This document shows positions 52,771 to 60,673 of a stretch of DNA of 64,000 nt, piece after piece. Made by a program: the position numbers and the translations under genes. The notes below the pieces were generated by a model, which worked only from the letters and a program-made list of their open reading frames with translations, had not been told where the DNA came from and ran no database searches. Where the stretch lies: NCBI RefSeq assembly GCF_900169365.1, contig NZ_FXZH01000014.1:62001-126000 (forward strand). Reading direction: 5' to 3'. This DNA comes from Brevibacterium sp. 239c (GTDB lineage Bacteria; Actinomycetota; Actinomycetes; Actinomycetales; Brevibacteriaceae). The stretch's first letter is position 1. Each line of letters begins with the position of its first letter.

Positions 52771-54276
52771 TTAGTCTTCTGCGGACTTTTGCCCCGCGGG
52801 CTCTGGCCCTGCAGACTCTGGCCCTGCGGGCTCGGCTCCTGCAGACATGTTCTTCATCCGATCGTAGGCACCCAGCGCGGCGTGACGTGAATCTGCAAGG
52901 TCAACGATGTGAGTCGGCGATGCGTCAGTCGAATAAGGGAGCCAGTCGTCGATATAGGCGCCGTCAGGGTCGAAACGTTCGCGTTGTCGTTCGGGATTGA
53001 AGACACGGAAATAGGGAGCGGCGTCGGCACCGCTGCCGGCGACCCACTGCCAGGAGACAGGGTTGTTGGCTTCATCGGCGTCGACGAGGGTGTCCCAGAA
53101 CCATTGCTCGCCGGACCACCAGTGTTGGAGGAGGTTCTTGGTGAGGAAGCTCGCTGTGACCATGCGGACCCGGTTGTGCATCCACCCGGTCTCCCACAGC
53201 TGTGCCATTCCTGCATCGATGAGTGGGTAGCCGGTGGTTCCGGACCTCCAGCGGGCCAGCGCCTCATCGTCGTCTTCGTAGGGGAAGTGTCGGAACTCGT
53301 CTCTGATCGGTGTGTAGTCGATGTCGGGGTAGTGGTAGGTCAGATGCCAGGAGAATTCGCGCCAATAGAGCTGACGGATCCAGGCTGCGCGATCATCTGC
53401 GGAAACGGATGTTGTCGTCTGGGCGGCGTGGAGAAGTTGCCGCGGTGACAGTTCTCCGAACCGCAGCCTCGGCGAGAGTCGAGATGTGCTCGTCGCGTCC
53501 GAGGGCACATCCCTGGTGGTGCTGTAGCCATCGATGCCCGCGCCCAGATCCTCAAGCTGGCTGGCAGCGGCCCGGAGGCCCGGCGACCAGTGGCGGGCGA
53601 CGGTGTTCTGCCACCACCGTGGGCCCCCGGCCGCAGCGAAATCTCCTGAACCGGACCCGGTGCCGTCGAGGAGTCCCAGGCCGTCGAGGTCGGTCACGGC
53701 TGAGCAGGCTCGTGCCGATTCCAGCAGAGCCGGGTCTAGTTGTGTTTGTGGTTCCGGCGTCGGCAGCACGTCACCGACTTCGCGTCCTGACACGGCCTTC
53801 CAGAACGGGGTGAAGACTTTGTAATGGTCACCACCCTGAGGGGCGGCCGTCCAAGGCTCGACGAGGAGGGACCCGATGTGGGAATGGACCGCGATGCCCT
53901 GATTGCTCAACGCAGTCTTGATCTGGCTGTCGAGCGCTCGGGACGCAGGAGCATAACGACGCGACCAGCGAACCGCATCTACGCCGAGGCGACTGGCCAG
54001 CTGCGGAATGATCCCAGCCGCCTCTCCCGCGGCGAAGAGCAGAGGAATGCTCAGCTCAGAGAGCTCCTGGTGGAGGACGGCCAGTGACTCGTGTGCCCAC
54101 CACCGGCTTGCCCCGCCCAGCGGTCTGGGCCCCAGGCCCTCATCATCGCGGGCCTCACGGATCCACACGGCGATGACGCGGCCATCGGCACGCGCGGCCG
54201 TCAGCGCGGCGTGATCGCGCACGCGCAGATCATCACGAAACCACACCAAGGTGAGGCTCTCGTCGGCAGCGGCCAT
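52771..54276 (-). CDS. phrB: Deoxyribodipyrimidine photolyase (class I)
   Basis: The 501-residue protein has the antenna-binding N-terminal domain (LTLVWFRDDLRVRDHAALTAA, residues about 8-29) and the FAD-binding C-terminal domain: STSRLSPRLRFGELSPRQLLHAA, WIRQLYWREFSWHL, the long loop RWRSGTTGYPLIDAGMAQLWETGWMHNRVRMVTASFLTKNLL, and WQWVAGSGADAAPYFRVFNP. It repairs UV-made cyclobutane dimers using blue light. ATG 54276 overlaps the tspO stop by TGATG; the longer frame upstream lies in tspO. Its place in the carotenoid operon ties UV repair to photoprotection. Confidence 0.94.
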   Translation of the reverse strand: MAAADESLTLVWFRDDLRVRDHAALTAARADGRVIAVWIREARDDEGLGPRPLGGASRWWAHESLAVLHQELSELSIPLLFAAGEAAGIIPQLASRLGVDAVRWSRRYAPASRALDSQIKTALSNQGIAVHSHIGSLLVEPWTAAPQGGDHYKVFTPFWKAVSGREVGDVLPTPEPQTQLDPALLESARACSAVTDLDGLGLLDGTGSGSGDFAAAGGPRWWQNTVARHWSPGLRAAASQLEDLGAGIDGYSTTRDVPSDATSTSRLSPRLRFGELSPRQLLHAAQTTTSVSADDRAAWIRQLYWREFSWHLTYHYPDIDYTPIRDEFRHFPYEDDDEALARWRSGTTGYPLIDAGMAQLWETGWMHNRVRMVTASFLTKNLLQHWWSGEQWFWDTLVDADEANNPVSWQWVAGSGADAAPYFRVFNPERQRERFDPDGAYIDDWLPYSTDASPTHIVDLADSRHAALGAYDRMKNMSAGAEPAGPESAGPEPAGQKSAED

Positions 54277-54794
54277 CAGGCGCTCTTCGTTCGGGTGAGT
54301 GCCAGGCACCGGTTCGTCTCGCTCGGATTGAGACGGAGGATCTCCGCGTTGAGGACAGTCGCGAATCCTACCCAGGCCGCGTATGGTGCGAGCGCGACGG
54401 CCGACACCCGATCGACCGTGGCAGCCTTCTTCAGCAGCCTCAGCGTCGACGCTTCCAACACGGCCGACGCAAGGAGAGAGGCGTCCGGGCGACGGGCGGA
54501 GAAGAACAGCCAACTCCATGCCACATTGACTGCCATGTTGACACCCAACTCACCCAGATATGCCCGCCGGTCGTGACTGTTCGGCAGGCGGTTCAGCGCT
54601 CGCCCCGAGGCGAATGCTGTCAATGAGTACAGAGTTGTCCACGCGGGTCCGAAGACCTTGCCCGGTGGTTGCCAGGCGGGCTTCTTCAGATTCGTGTACC
54701 AGGCGGAGTCGACTTTCGTCCCGAGTGCTCCAAGCGTCGCCGCTCCCGCGCACACCGCGGACGGAATGATGAAGCGTTTCCAATCGGCGGTCAT
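54276..54794 (-). CDS. tspO: TspO/MBR family membrane protein
   Basis: The 172-residue protein has five membrane helices and the TspO signature: WYTNLKKPAWQPPGKVFGPAWTTLYSLTAFASG, LGELGVNMAVNVAWSWLFFSARR (with the conserved N-x-x-W-S/T-x-x-F-F) and APYAAWVGFATVLNAEILRLN. TspO binds porphyrins and, in photosynthetic bacteria, regulates carotenoid genes in response to oxygen and light. ATG 54794 has AGAGG upstream; the longer frame is unlikely. It lies between crtU and the photolyase, joined to the latter by TGATG. Confidence 0.92.
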   Translation of the reverse strand: MTADWKRFIIPSAVCAGAATLGALGTKVDSAWYTNLKKPAWQPPGKVFGPAWTTLYSLTAFASGRALNRLPNSHDRRAYLGELGVNMAVNVAWSWLFFSARRPDASLLASAVLEASTLRLLKKAATVDRVSAVALAPYAAWVGFATVLNAEILRLNPSETNRCLALTRTKSA

Positions 54795-54840
54795 GAGATC
54801 CTCTCTGTGATTCGCAGTGATGTTCGTGAGAAATAGGCGG

Positions 54841-56418
54841 TCATCGGTGTCTCCTCGAGAGGCTCCGTGCGCCACGTCTCAGCAGTCCCAGGGCCCCGCG
54901 CCTCAGCAGTCCGCGAGTCGGTGGTGACCACAGCGCGGTCCCCTCGACCCTCCACGAGGCGAGGAGATGATTAGCCGCCATGTAACCGGTCGTCGTGGCA
55001 CGCTCCATAAGTGCCACAGGTAAGTCGCAGCGCACATAGTCACCGGCGACGACCAGACCCGGAATCGGGGTGGCAGCTTCGGGCCGCTCATCCCAGGGGC
55101 GGGTGTCCGTCAACGCGCAGTCTGCTTCGATGAGCAGCTCTTGGTCGACGATGGGCAGATGCGCGGTTTCGGGGTAGACCTGATGCAGGTCAGAGAGCAG
55201 ACGGGTCACGATGCTCGCCCTGTCCCCCTCAGAAGGATCAGCGTCGATGTCGAGCGCGTAGGCGTGAAGTTCCAGAACCGAACCGTTGTGGGATTGCGCC
55301 CACTGCTTGGCCCCTTCCTCGAAGCGTTCGAGCACCGAGACATTGTCGAGGACGTCATATCCGCTGGTGCCCAAAAACTCCGGCCGATGGTCAGCCACGG
55401 GTGCACCGAGCCAGAGGCGCAGCACAGCGAAAGCGGGTGCGTTGGTCAGCGAGTCGATGTTCTCCAGCCATCCTTGCGCGGCTGGAGCGGTGCGTACGAG
55501 CGAGTCGCGGCTGACTTTCAGCAGCTCACGAGCTCGCGCGGGATCGGCCGCGAGGACAACTGCATCGCTGTGGACTTCCTGGCCGTCGGTCGACGCCATC
55601 CAACCCGACGAGGTGGATTCAAACGAGGTCACCGTCTCCCCGGTGCGGATCTGCACACCGATTTCGGTGAGATATTCGGCCAGTGGTGCCCAGAGAGCGG
55701 TGTCGTAGTCATCGACGGGGACATCGAAGAGCAGGCCCTCTGCCGACCCGGCGAAGTAGGTGTGGAACATGGCGATGAGCTCACCGGCGGAGAAATCTTG
55801 CGGATCGGCGAAGAAGGAGCGTGCGAACACCTCAAGAGCCAAATGTCGGGCTTCGTCGGGGAAGCGCAGCCGGTCGAGGAAGTCGGCCGCGGACTCACCG
55901 TCGTAACGTCGATAGGTGGCGGGAAACTCGACGTCGATGAGTTCAACCGCAGCCGGGATGTCGACGTCGAGGAGCCGGCGGAGGGGAAACGTCGGACTCT
56001 GCCAGACGAACCCGAGGAGATTGAACGGTGGAGTCCGGGGGATCGAGGCGAAGGTGTCCGTGGAGCCTCGGCGATGGAGGAGGGGGTAGTCGTCGACGGG
56101 CTGCAGGCGGTGAAGCTCGGGATCTGCCCGACTGAGCAGATCCCGAAGGTTGTAGTACTGCCGAAAAAATGCGTGGAATCCTCGGCTCATGGTCCGATCG
56201 TCCCCTACCGGCCATGCACTCACACGCCCGCCGAGGTGGTCGTTCTTCTCGATCACCGTGACCTTGACGCCGTGTTCGGCCAGGATCGCAGCCGCTGCCA
56301 GTCCGGCGATGCCGGCTCCGATGACGGTGACCCGTTTGGGCCTGAGCGGCCGCGAACGTCCCTGCGGTGCCGGGATGTTCTGCGCACATCGGTCTCTCGG
56401 CCGTGGTCCAGGTGTCAT
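54841..56418 (-). CDS. crtU: Carotene desaturase/methyltransferase CrtU (aromatic ring formation)
   Basis: The 525-residue flavoprotein is related to CrtI but of the CrtU branch: VTVIGAGIAGLAAAAILAEHGVKVTVIEKNDHLGGRVSAW, then the diagnostic SRGFHAFFRQYYNLRDLLSRADPELHRLQPVDDYPLLHRRG, AGELIAMFHTYFAGSAEGLLFDVP, and GLVVAGDYVRCDLPVALMERATTTGYMAANHLL. It converts beta-ionone rings to aromatic (phi) rings, giving isorenieratene. The ATG overlaps crtYd by ATGA; the longer frame upstream lies in crtYd. Confidence 0.92.
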   Translation of the reverse strand: MTPGPRPRDRCAQNIPAPQGRSRPLRPKRVTVIGAGIAGLAAAAILAEHGVKVTVIEKNDHLGGRVSAWPVGDDRTMSRGFHAFFRQYYNLRDLLSRADPELHRLQPVDDYPLLHRRGSTDTFASIPRTPPFNLLGFVWQSPTFPLRRLLDVDIPAAVELIDVEFPATYRRYDGESAADFLDRLRFPDEARHLALEVFARSFFADPQDFSAGELIAMFHTYFAGSAEGLLFDVPVDDYDTALWAPLAEYLTEIGVQIRTGETVTSFESTSSGWMASTDGQEVHSDAVVLAADPARARELLKVSRDSLVRTAPAAQGWLENIDSLTNAPAFAVLRLWLGAPVADHRPEFLGTSGYDVLDNVSVLERFEEGAKQWAQSHNGSVLELHAYALDIDADPSEGDRASIVTRLLSDLHQVYPETAHLPIVDQELLIEADCALTDTRPWDERPEAATPIPGLVVAGDYVRCDLPVALMERATTTGYMAANHLLASWRVEGTALWSPPTRGLLRRGALGLLRRGARSLSRRHR

Positions 56419-56738
56419 TCGGTGCCTTTCTGCGAACGATTGAGCTGCCATTGCCACACCATGAGCACAGAGGTGATCATGGCGAATCCGAATCCGAAGT
56501 CTTCGATCGGGATGTCCCAGGGGAAGCGCACATTCAGGAGGTGTGACGGGGTGTAGATGACGATGGGATCGCTCAATTTGGTCAGCCAGCCGTCGACCAG
56601 GCATTGGAATCCCAGACAGATGGCGAGCGCGGCCCAGTACTTCGCCCGTCGGAAGATCCCGCTGCGAAAGACGAAGGCTTCGAGCCCGATGACGACCAGC
56701 ATTCCGAGGATCGTCATCAGCGTGTATTCAGGCACCAT
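56415..56738 (-). CDS. crtYd: Lycopene beta-cyclase subunit CrtYd
   Basis: The 107-residue membrane protein carries the lycopene-cyclase domain signature PWDIPIEDFGFGFAMI with three helices (YTLMTILGMLVVIGLEAFVF, YWAALAICLGFQCLVDGWL, FGFGFAMITSVLMVWQW). It acts with CrtYc as a heterodimer to cyclise lycopene. Its start lies 11 bp inside the crtYc 3' end and its stop overlaps crtU by ATGA. Confidence 0.93.
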   Translation of the reverse strand: MVPEYTLMTILGMLVVIGLEAFVFRSGIFRRAKYWAALAICLGFQCLVDGWLTKLSDPIVIYTPSHLLNVRFPWDIPIEDFGFGFAMITSVLMVWQWQLNRSQKGTE

Positions 56739-57081
56739 CGTTGCCTTCCTTCCTGCTCGTGGCCTTCTTTGTGAAGAAGTTGAGCACGGTGCCCACTGCT
56801 TCGTAGCTGAGCAGGGCGCAGATGGGGATGACGATGAAGAAGACGATCTCTTCCAACGGCAGGTTACCGAGGTGGATGCCGGTGACGAACTGCTTGTTGT
56901 ACGTCCAATGGTCCCGAGCGATCGCGATGATGTCCCAGAGGGAGAAGACGAGGATGACCGGGATGAGAGATCCGAGGAGAAGCTTCCAGCGGCGATAGAC
57001 TCGGGCGGAGAACAGCAGTTCGAGGGGAAGCGTGATCAGCAGGCAGGCTCCCATCAGCAGCAGGTACTCGTAGGCGCTCAT
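56728..57081 (-). CDS. crtYc: Lycopene beta-cyclase subunit CrtYc
   Basis: The 117-residue protein has three membrane helices and the paired motifs LFSLWDIIAIARDHWTYN and GNLPLEEIVFFIVIPICALLSYEA (PLEE/FFxxxP), typical of the heterodimeric lycopene cyclases of Brevibacterium and Corynebacterium. It pairs with CrtYd. The start overlaps the P450 stop by ATGA. The frame upstream is a shadow of the P450 gene. Confidence 0.93.
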   Translation of the reverse strand: MSAYEYLLLMGACLLITLPLELLFSARVYRRWKLLLGSLIPVILVFSLWDIIAIARDHWTYNKQFVTGIHLGNLPLEEIVFFIVIPICALLSYEAVGTVLNFFTKKATSRKEGNDGA

Positions 57082-58373
57082 AACGTCATTCTCGCAGCGG
57101 TGTGGTGCGAAGCCGACGATTGCGAGTCGCTGCGTTCGTGCTGAGGGGCGGACCGAACAGTTGCTGCTGGACGCGACCTTTCCATCAGGCTCAGGTCCAT
57201 GCCGCGCAGACGGTACCCCTCGATGAGGTTGTCCCAGCTGATTTCGGGTTGCCGGAGGAGGCGTGGGCCGATGGCCAGGAGCTTGTGGACAAGGGCATCG
57301 GTTTCGTAGAGAGCCAGTGGCTGGCCGGGGCACGCGTGGGCTCCGTCGCTGAAGCTCAGCCCCGTCGCGGCCTTCCCCCGTCCGAGATCGCGCCCGGGGA
57401 TGTTCGTCTCCGGGGCGGTTCCCATCGCGTGTGGGTCGGTGTTGGTCTGTCTCACACACACGTCGATCAGGTCGCCTGCGGAGATGGTGTGGGGGCATCC
57501 GTTGTCCGAGACCTCGATATCGGCTTGCGCTCGACGGTAGAGGTGGCCGACGACAGGGTCGAGGCGGATGATCTCCTCCAGGATCTTCAGACGGGTGGGC
57601 TGTGAGGACTCGGTGTAGCGACGGCCCAGCTCTTCGTCCGTCAGCAGGTGCCAACACGCCATGGTGATGAATTCGCGAGTCGTCACCATGCCGGCGGTGC
57701 CGTAGGTCATGCACTCGACGAGGATGTCGGCGGTGCTGTAGCCGGCGGAGAGCAGATGCGAGAGCACATCGTCGCGGCGTCGGCTGCGCCGGGAGCGGAT
57801 CGCCGGTTGCACATCGTGAACGTAGAACCGTCCGATGGGCAAGAGGCCGTTGACGGCCGCCTGGGCCCACTGGCGACGGGTTCGGCCCATCGCAGGAGCG
57901 GCGAGGTCGACAGGCGGCTGTCGAAAGAACCCGACGAGACGCTTGGCCATCGCATCGGTGGAGGACTCGGTCAGCCCCACGATCTCGGCGGTGACTTCGA
58001 CCGAATAGTTCAGAGCCGCCTCGTCGAGGCGAAGCCCGCCGTTTGCGACGGCGCGGTCGACGAGGGCTTGAGCGCGCTCGTTGATGAATTCTCCGTACTT
58101 CGCAGACATCACCGCGGGGGCGAAGTAGCGAGCGACCTCTTTGCGCTGAGAATCGTGATCGTCACCGTCAGAGATCAGTATGGGGTGTTTCCGAAAGTAC
58201 CCGCGCGGGATCTTCTCTGCGGTGAATCCTGCCTGAGTGGTCCGATGACGCGCACGCAGCACGGTTGTGGCTGCCTCGTAGGAGCGGATCCTCCACATGT
58301 TTCCATCGTGCTCGACGCGAGGTTCGGTCTCGTCGTGTGCTCCCACTGCTTTTCGCATGCTCACCGAGTTCAT
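57078..58373 (-). CDS. Cytochrome P450 in the carotenoid operon
   Basis: The 431-residue protein has the P450 heme loop FSDGAHACPGQPLA (F-x-x-G-x-H-x-C-x-G), the K-helix EEIIRLDP (E-x-x-R) and the I-helix GTAGMVTTREF (A-G-x-x-T-T). It overlaps crtE and crtYc by ATGA on each side, so it is an integral member of the pathway operon. In Brevibacterium linens the end product is 3,3'-dihydroxyisorenieratene, and a P450 in this place is a natural candidate for the ring hydroxylation; that role is inference. Confidence 0.92.
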   Translation of the reverse strand: MNSVSMRKAVGAHDETEPRVEHDGNMWRIRSYEAATTVLRARHRTTQAGFTAEKIPRGYFRKHPILISDGDDHDSQRKEVARYFAPAVMSAKYGEFINERAQALVDRAVANGGLRLDEAALNYSVEVTAEIVGLTESSTDAMAKRLVGFFRQPPVDLAAPAMGRTRRQWAQAAVNGLLPIGRFYVHDVQPAIRSRRSRRRDDVLSHLLSAGYSTADILVECMTYGTAGMVTTREFITMACWHLLTDEELGRRYTESSQPTRLKILEEIIRLDPVVGHLYRRAQADIEVSDNGCPHTISAGDLIDVCVRQTNTDPHAMGTAPETNIPGRDLGRGKAATGLSFSDGAHACPGQPLALYETDALVHKLLAIGPRLLRQPEISWDNLIEGYRLRGMDLSLMERSRPAATVRSAPQHERSDSQSSASHHTAARMTL

Positions 58374-59434
58374 GCGATGCGCGAGCTGCAGTCGGAGGTC
58401 AGTTGGATCAGCTGGCGGCTCAGCGCCGGCGGCAGGGCTGCATCGGAGATGAGTCGATACAGGTCCTCGCAGCGCTGAGTGATTATTGATTCGACGAACA
58501 CGAGAGCACCTGATTCCTCGATGATTGTCCGCAGCCGATCACCATCGGCATTGCTCAGCGTCCTATCCCCGAAGAGAGGGCGGACCTCGGGCCAAGACGG
58601 ATCGGAGCGAGCGAACGTGATCAAGAGAGTCTCCTTGCCTTCACGGAGGTCACTGACATTGGATTTCCCGGTCTTCCGTTCATCGCCGAACAGTCCGAGG
58701 ACGTCGTCGCGCAGCTGGTAGACCACACCGATCTGTGCAGCGATGGTGGCCAGTTCGGCGGTCTGGGTGCTGCTTGCCCCGGCCAGAACAGCCGCGATGA
58801 GCAGGGGAGCCTGAAACGAGTACACGGCCGTCTTCTGCCCGGCCATCTCGAGGACCTCCTGGGGCCGCGCTTCTTCCAGCTGCAGGCTCAACCACACATC
58901 TGAGTGTTCGCCAGCGGCACTCTGGATCAGCGTGTCATCGAAGATGTCGAGGATGGCCCGGCGTCTGGCGTCGTCGACATCGAGCCGAGCCAGCAGAGAG
59001 TGGGCGAGGGTGAGCATGAGGTCACCGCCCAGCAGTGCTGTTGCGTCTCCCCAGACTTGAGCCTCACGCGGGCCGGCGCCGCGGTGCATCGCGGCGGAGG
59101 TGAACTCTCCGGAGATGTTCGCCTCTCCACGACGGACGGTGTCGTTGTCGATGACATCGTCATGGATGACGAGTGCGATGTGCAATAGCTGCATGGCACA
59201 TGCCGCGTCGACGGCGGCTGCCTGGTCACGTCCGCCCAGGCCGCGATGGGCGTCCAGGAGCAGGCGTGGTCGGATCAGCTTTCCTCCCGTGGCCATGTGT
59301 GTGAGTGAGTCCCAGAGCTGTCCGTACTGTGCGGAGAATGTGCGAGAACGGCGCCGTCCCTCCGTCAGCACCTGTGAGAGCCGGTCCTGGAACGAGAACG
59401 CGATGTCTTCGAGTGGGGTGATCGAATCAGTCAT
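58370..59434 (-). CDS. crtE: Geranylgeranyl diphosphate synthase CrtE
   Basis: The 354-residue all-helical prenyltransferase has TGGKLIRPRLLLDAH, the first Asp-rich motif IHDDVIDNDTVRRGEANI and the second YQLRDDVLGLFGDERKTGKSN. It makes C20 GGPP from IPP and DMAPP for CrtB. ATG 59434 overlaps idi by eight bases; a longer frame upstream lies inside idi. It is the second gene in the idi-crtE-P450 operon. Confidence 0.93.
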   Translation of the reverse strand: MTDSITPLEDIAFSFQDRLSQVLTEGRRRSRTFSAQYGQLWDSLTHMATGGKLIRPRLLLDAHRGLGGRDQAAAVDAACAMQLLHIALVIHDDVIDNDTVRRGEANISGEFTSAAMHRGAGPREAQVWGDATALLGGDLMLTLAHSLLARLDVDDARRRAILDIFDDTLIQSAAGEHSDVWLSLQLEEARPQEVLEMAGQKTAVYSFQAPLLIAAVLAGASSTQTAELATIAAQIGVVYQLRDDVLGLFGDERKTGKSNVSDLREGKETLLITFARSDPSWPEVRPLFGDRTLSNADGDRLRTIIEESGALVFVESIITQRCEDLYRLISDAALPPALSRQLIQLTSDCSSRIA

Positions 59435-59975
59435 TGAGTCCCACCTTCGCGATGTGCTCCGCGATATGCGGTGCAAGTTCAGGGAAGTGCTCAACCAGCC
59501 ACGGGCTGAATGCCCATGGTGCGGAGTTGATCGCCGCTGTCAGATCCGCGGCCGTCGTCCACTGAGTCTGGGACACCTCGGCGGGATTCGGCGTCATCGA
59601 CGATGTGGCCCGGGCGATGAAGACCGGGCAGTGTTCGTTCTCTTCGATTCCGGAGGCATCACGGGCGACGTAGGCGAAGTCGGGGATGGCGCAGGTGATG
59701 CGATCGATGCTCAGTCCGAGCTCGAATTCCGAGCGGCGGCGGACGGCGGCCTTAAGCGTTTCGCCAGGCCCGGGATGGCCGCAGAAAGAATTCGTCCACA
59801 CTCCCGGCCACGTCTTCTTCGTCAGTGCGCGCCGAGTGACGAGAAGGCGACCGTGCCCGTCGACGACATGGCATGAGAAGGCCAGATGTCGTGGAGTGGA
59901 CGGGCCATGGACTTCGGCCTTGTCCTGCACACCGATGGGATCTCCGGTGCGGTCGACGAGAACAACCATTTCCAC
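59427..59975 (-). CDS. idi: Isopentenyl-diphosphate delta-isomerase, type I
   Basis: The 182-residue Nudix-fold protein has the type I IDI signature: LLVTRRALTKKTWPGVWTNSFCGHPGPGET with the active Cys in SFCGHP, then RRRSEFELGL and the Glu-rich EENEHCPVFIAR with a second catalytic Glu. It interconverts IPP and DMAPP and supplies CrtE. It is the first gene of the minus-strand carotenoid operon, divergent from a MarR gene; a CrtR-like operator lies in the 67-bp gap. Translation starts at GTG 59975 (an in-frame ATG follows two codons later). Confidence 0.95.
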   Translation of the reverse strand: MEMVVLVDRTGDPIGVQDKAEVHGPSTPRHLAFSCHVVDGHGRLLVTRRALTKKTWPGVWTNSFCGHPGPGETLKAAVRRRSEFELGLSIDRITCAIPDFAYVARDASGIEENEHCPVFIARATSSMTPNPAEVSQTQWTTAADLTAAINSAPWAFSPWLVEHFPELAPHIAEHIAKVGLND

Positions 59976-59990
59976 TGTTCAAACCCACTT

Positions 59991-60009
59991 TCGTTAGCCA
60001 GGCGAGAGA
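59991..60009. promoter_or_regulatory. Imperfect palindrome, candidate CrtR-type operator 3
   Basis: TCGTTAGCC-agg-cgagaga matches the crtB palindrome on its left half (TCGTTAGC, exact) and weakly on the right. It lies 15 bp upstream of idi and 33 bp upstream of the MarR gene, so one repressor could act on both. Confidence 0.5.
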
Positions 60010-60042
60010 TTTAATCCAGTGTAGCAACGGTATGCTGTCATC

Positions 60043-60597
60043 GTGTCGAGCGTAGAGCGAAGAATCCACCCGGATTCAGAATTGCAGTACTTTTCGAACG
60101 AGCCCGAATTCTTCGATCGTTCTCAGCTGACGCAGCCCGAAATCACGCAGTGCATGTCCGTCATGGAGGCGCTGCGCCACTGGCGGGAAGCCGATCGGGC
60201 GCTGGCGGAGGCATCCAGGCGGTATATGCGCCTCAATGAGAGTGACATGCGCGCCATTCGGATGCTCATGCAAGCGCAGAAGCAGGGCCAGATCATCACT
60301 CCCCGGGACATTGCCCATGAAGTGGGGATCTCCAGTGCGTCGACGACAAAGCTCATCGACCGCCTCGTCGCGGCAGGCCACCTGACTCGTGCCCCGCATC
60401 CCAAGGATCAGCGGACGCTCTGCATCTATGTGACACCACAGACTGCGCAGGCGGCACGTGAGACCGTCGGCCGCCAACATGCGCGTCGCTTTGCCGCCGC
60501 AGCCAACATGAGCAGCGACGAGCGCGAGGTCGTCATCCGGTTTCTCACGGCACTGACCGAAGCCGACGAACCGCAGGGAGATCTGGCTGGGCAGTGA
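60043..60597 (+). CDS. MarR family regulator, probable carotenoid repressor (CrtR-like)
   Basis: The 184-residue protein has a MarR winged helix in the centre: ITPRDIAHEVGISSASTTKLIDRLVAAGHLTRAPHPKDQRTLCIYVTPQTAQAA, with HPKDQRTLCIYVT as the wing. GTG 60043 lies 12 bases after TATGCT (60031-60036), so it is probably leaderless. It is divergent from idi at a site related to the crtB palindrome. In Corynebacterium glutamicum the MarR protein CrtR represses its crt operon and responds to GGPP; this protein holds the same position, which is why I suggest that role. Confidence 0.85.
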   Translation: MSSVERRIHPDSELQYFSNEPEFFDRSQLTQPEITQCMSVMEALRHWREADRALAEASRRYMRLNESDMRAIRMLMQAQKQGQIITPRDIAHEVGISSASTTKLIDRLVAAGHLTRAPHPKDQRTLCIYVTPQTAQAARETVGRQHARRFAAAANMSSDEREVVIRFLTALTEADEPQGDLAGQ

Positions 60598-60673
60598 CCT
60601 GGCGGGACAGTGGCGGGAGCTGAACGAGCTGAAGAAAGAGGCTTCGCAGGGCGTTCCCCCGTGTGGCTTCGTG

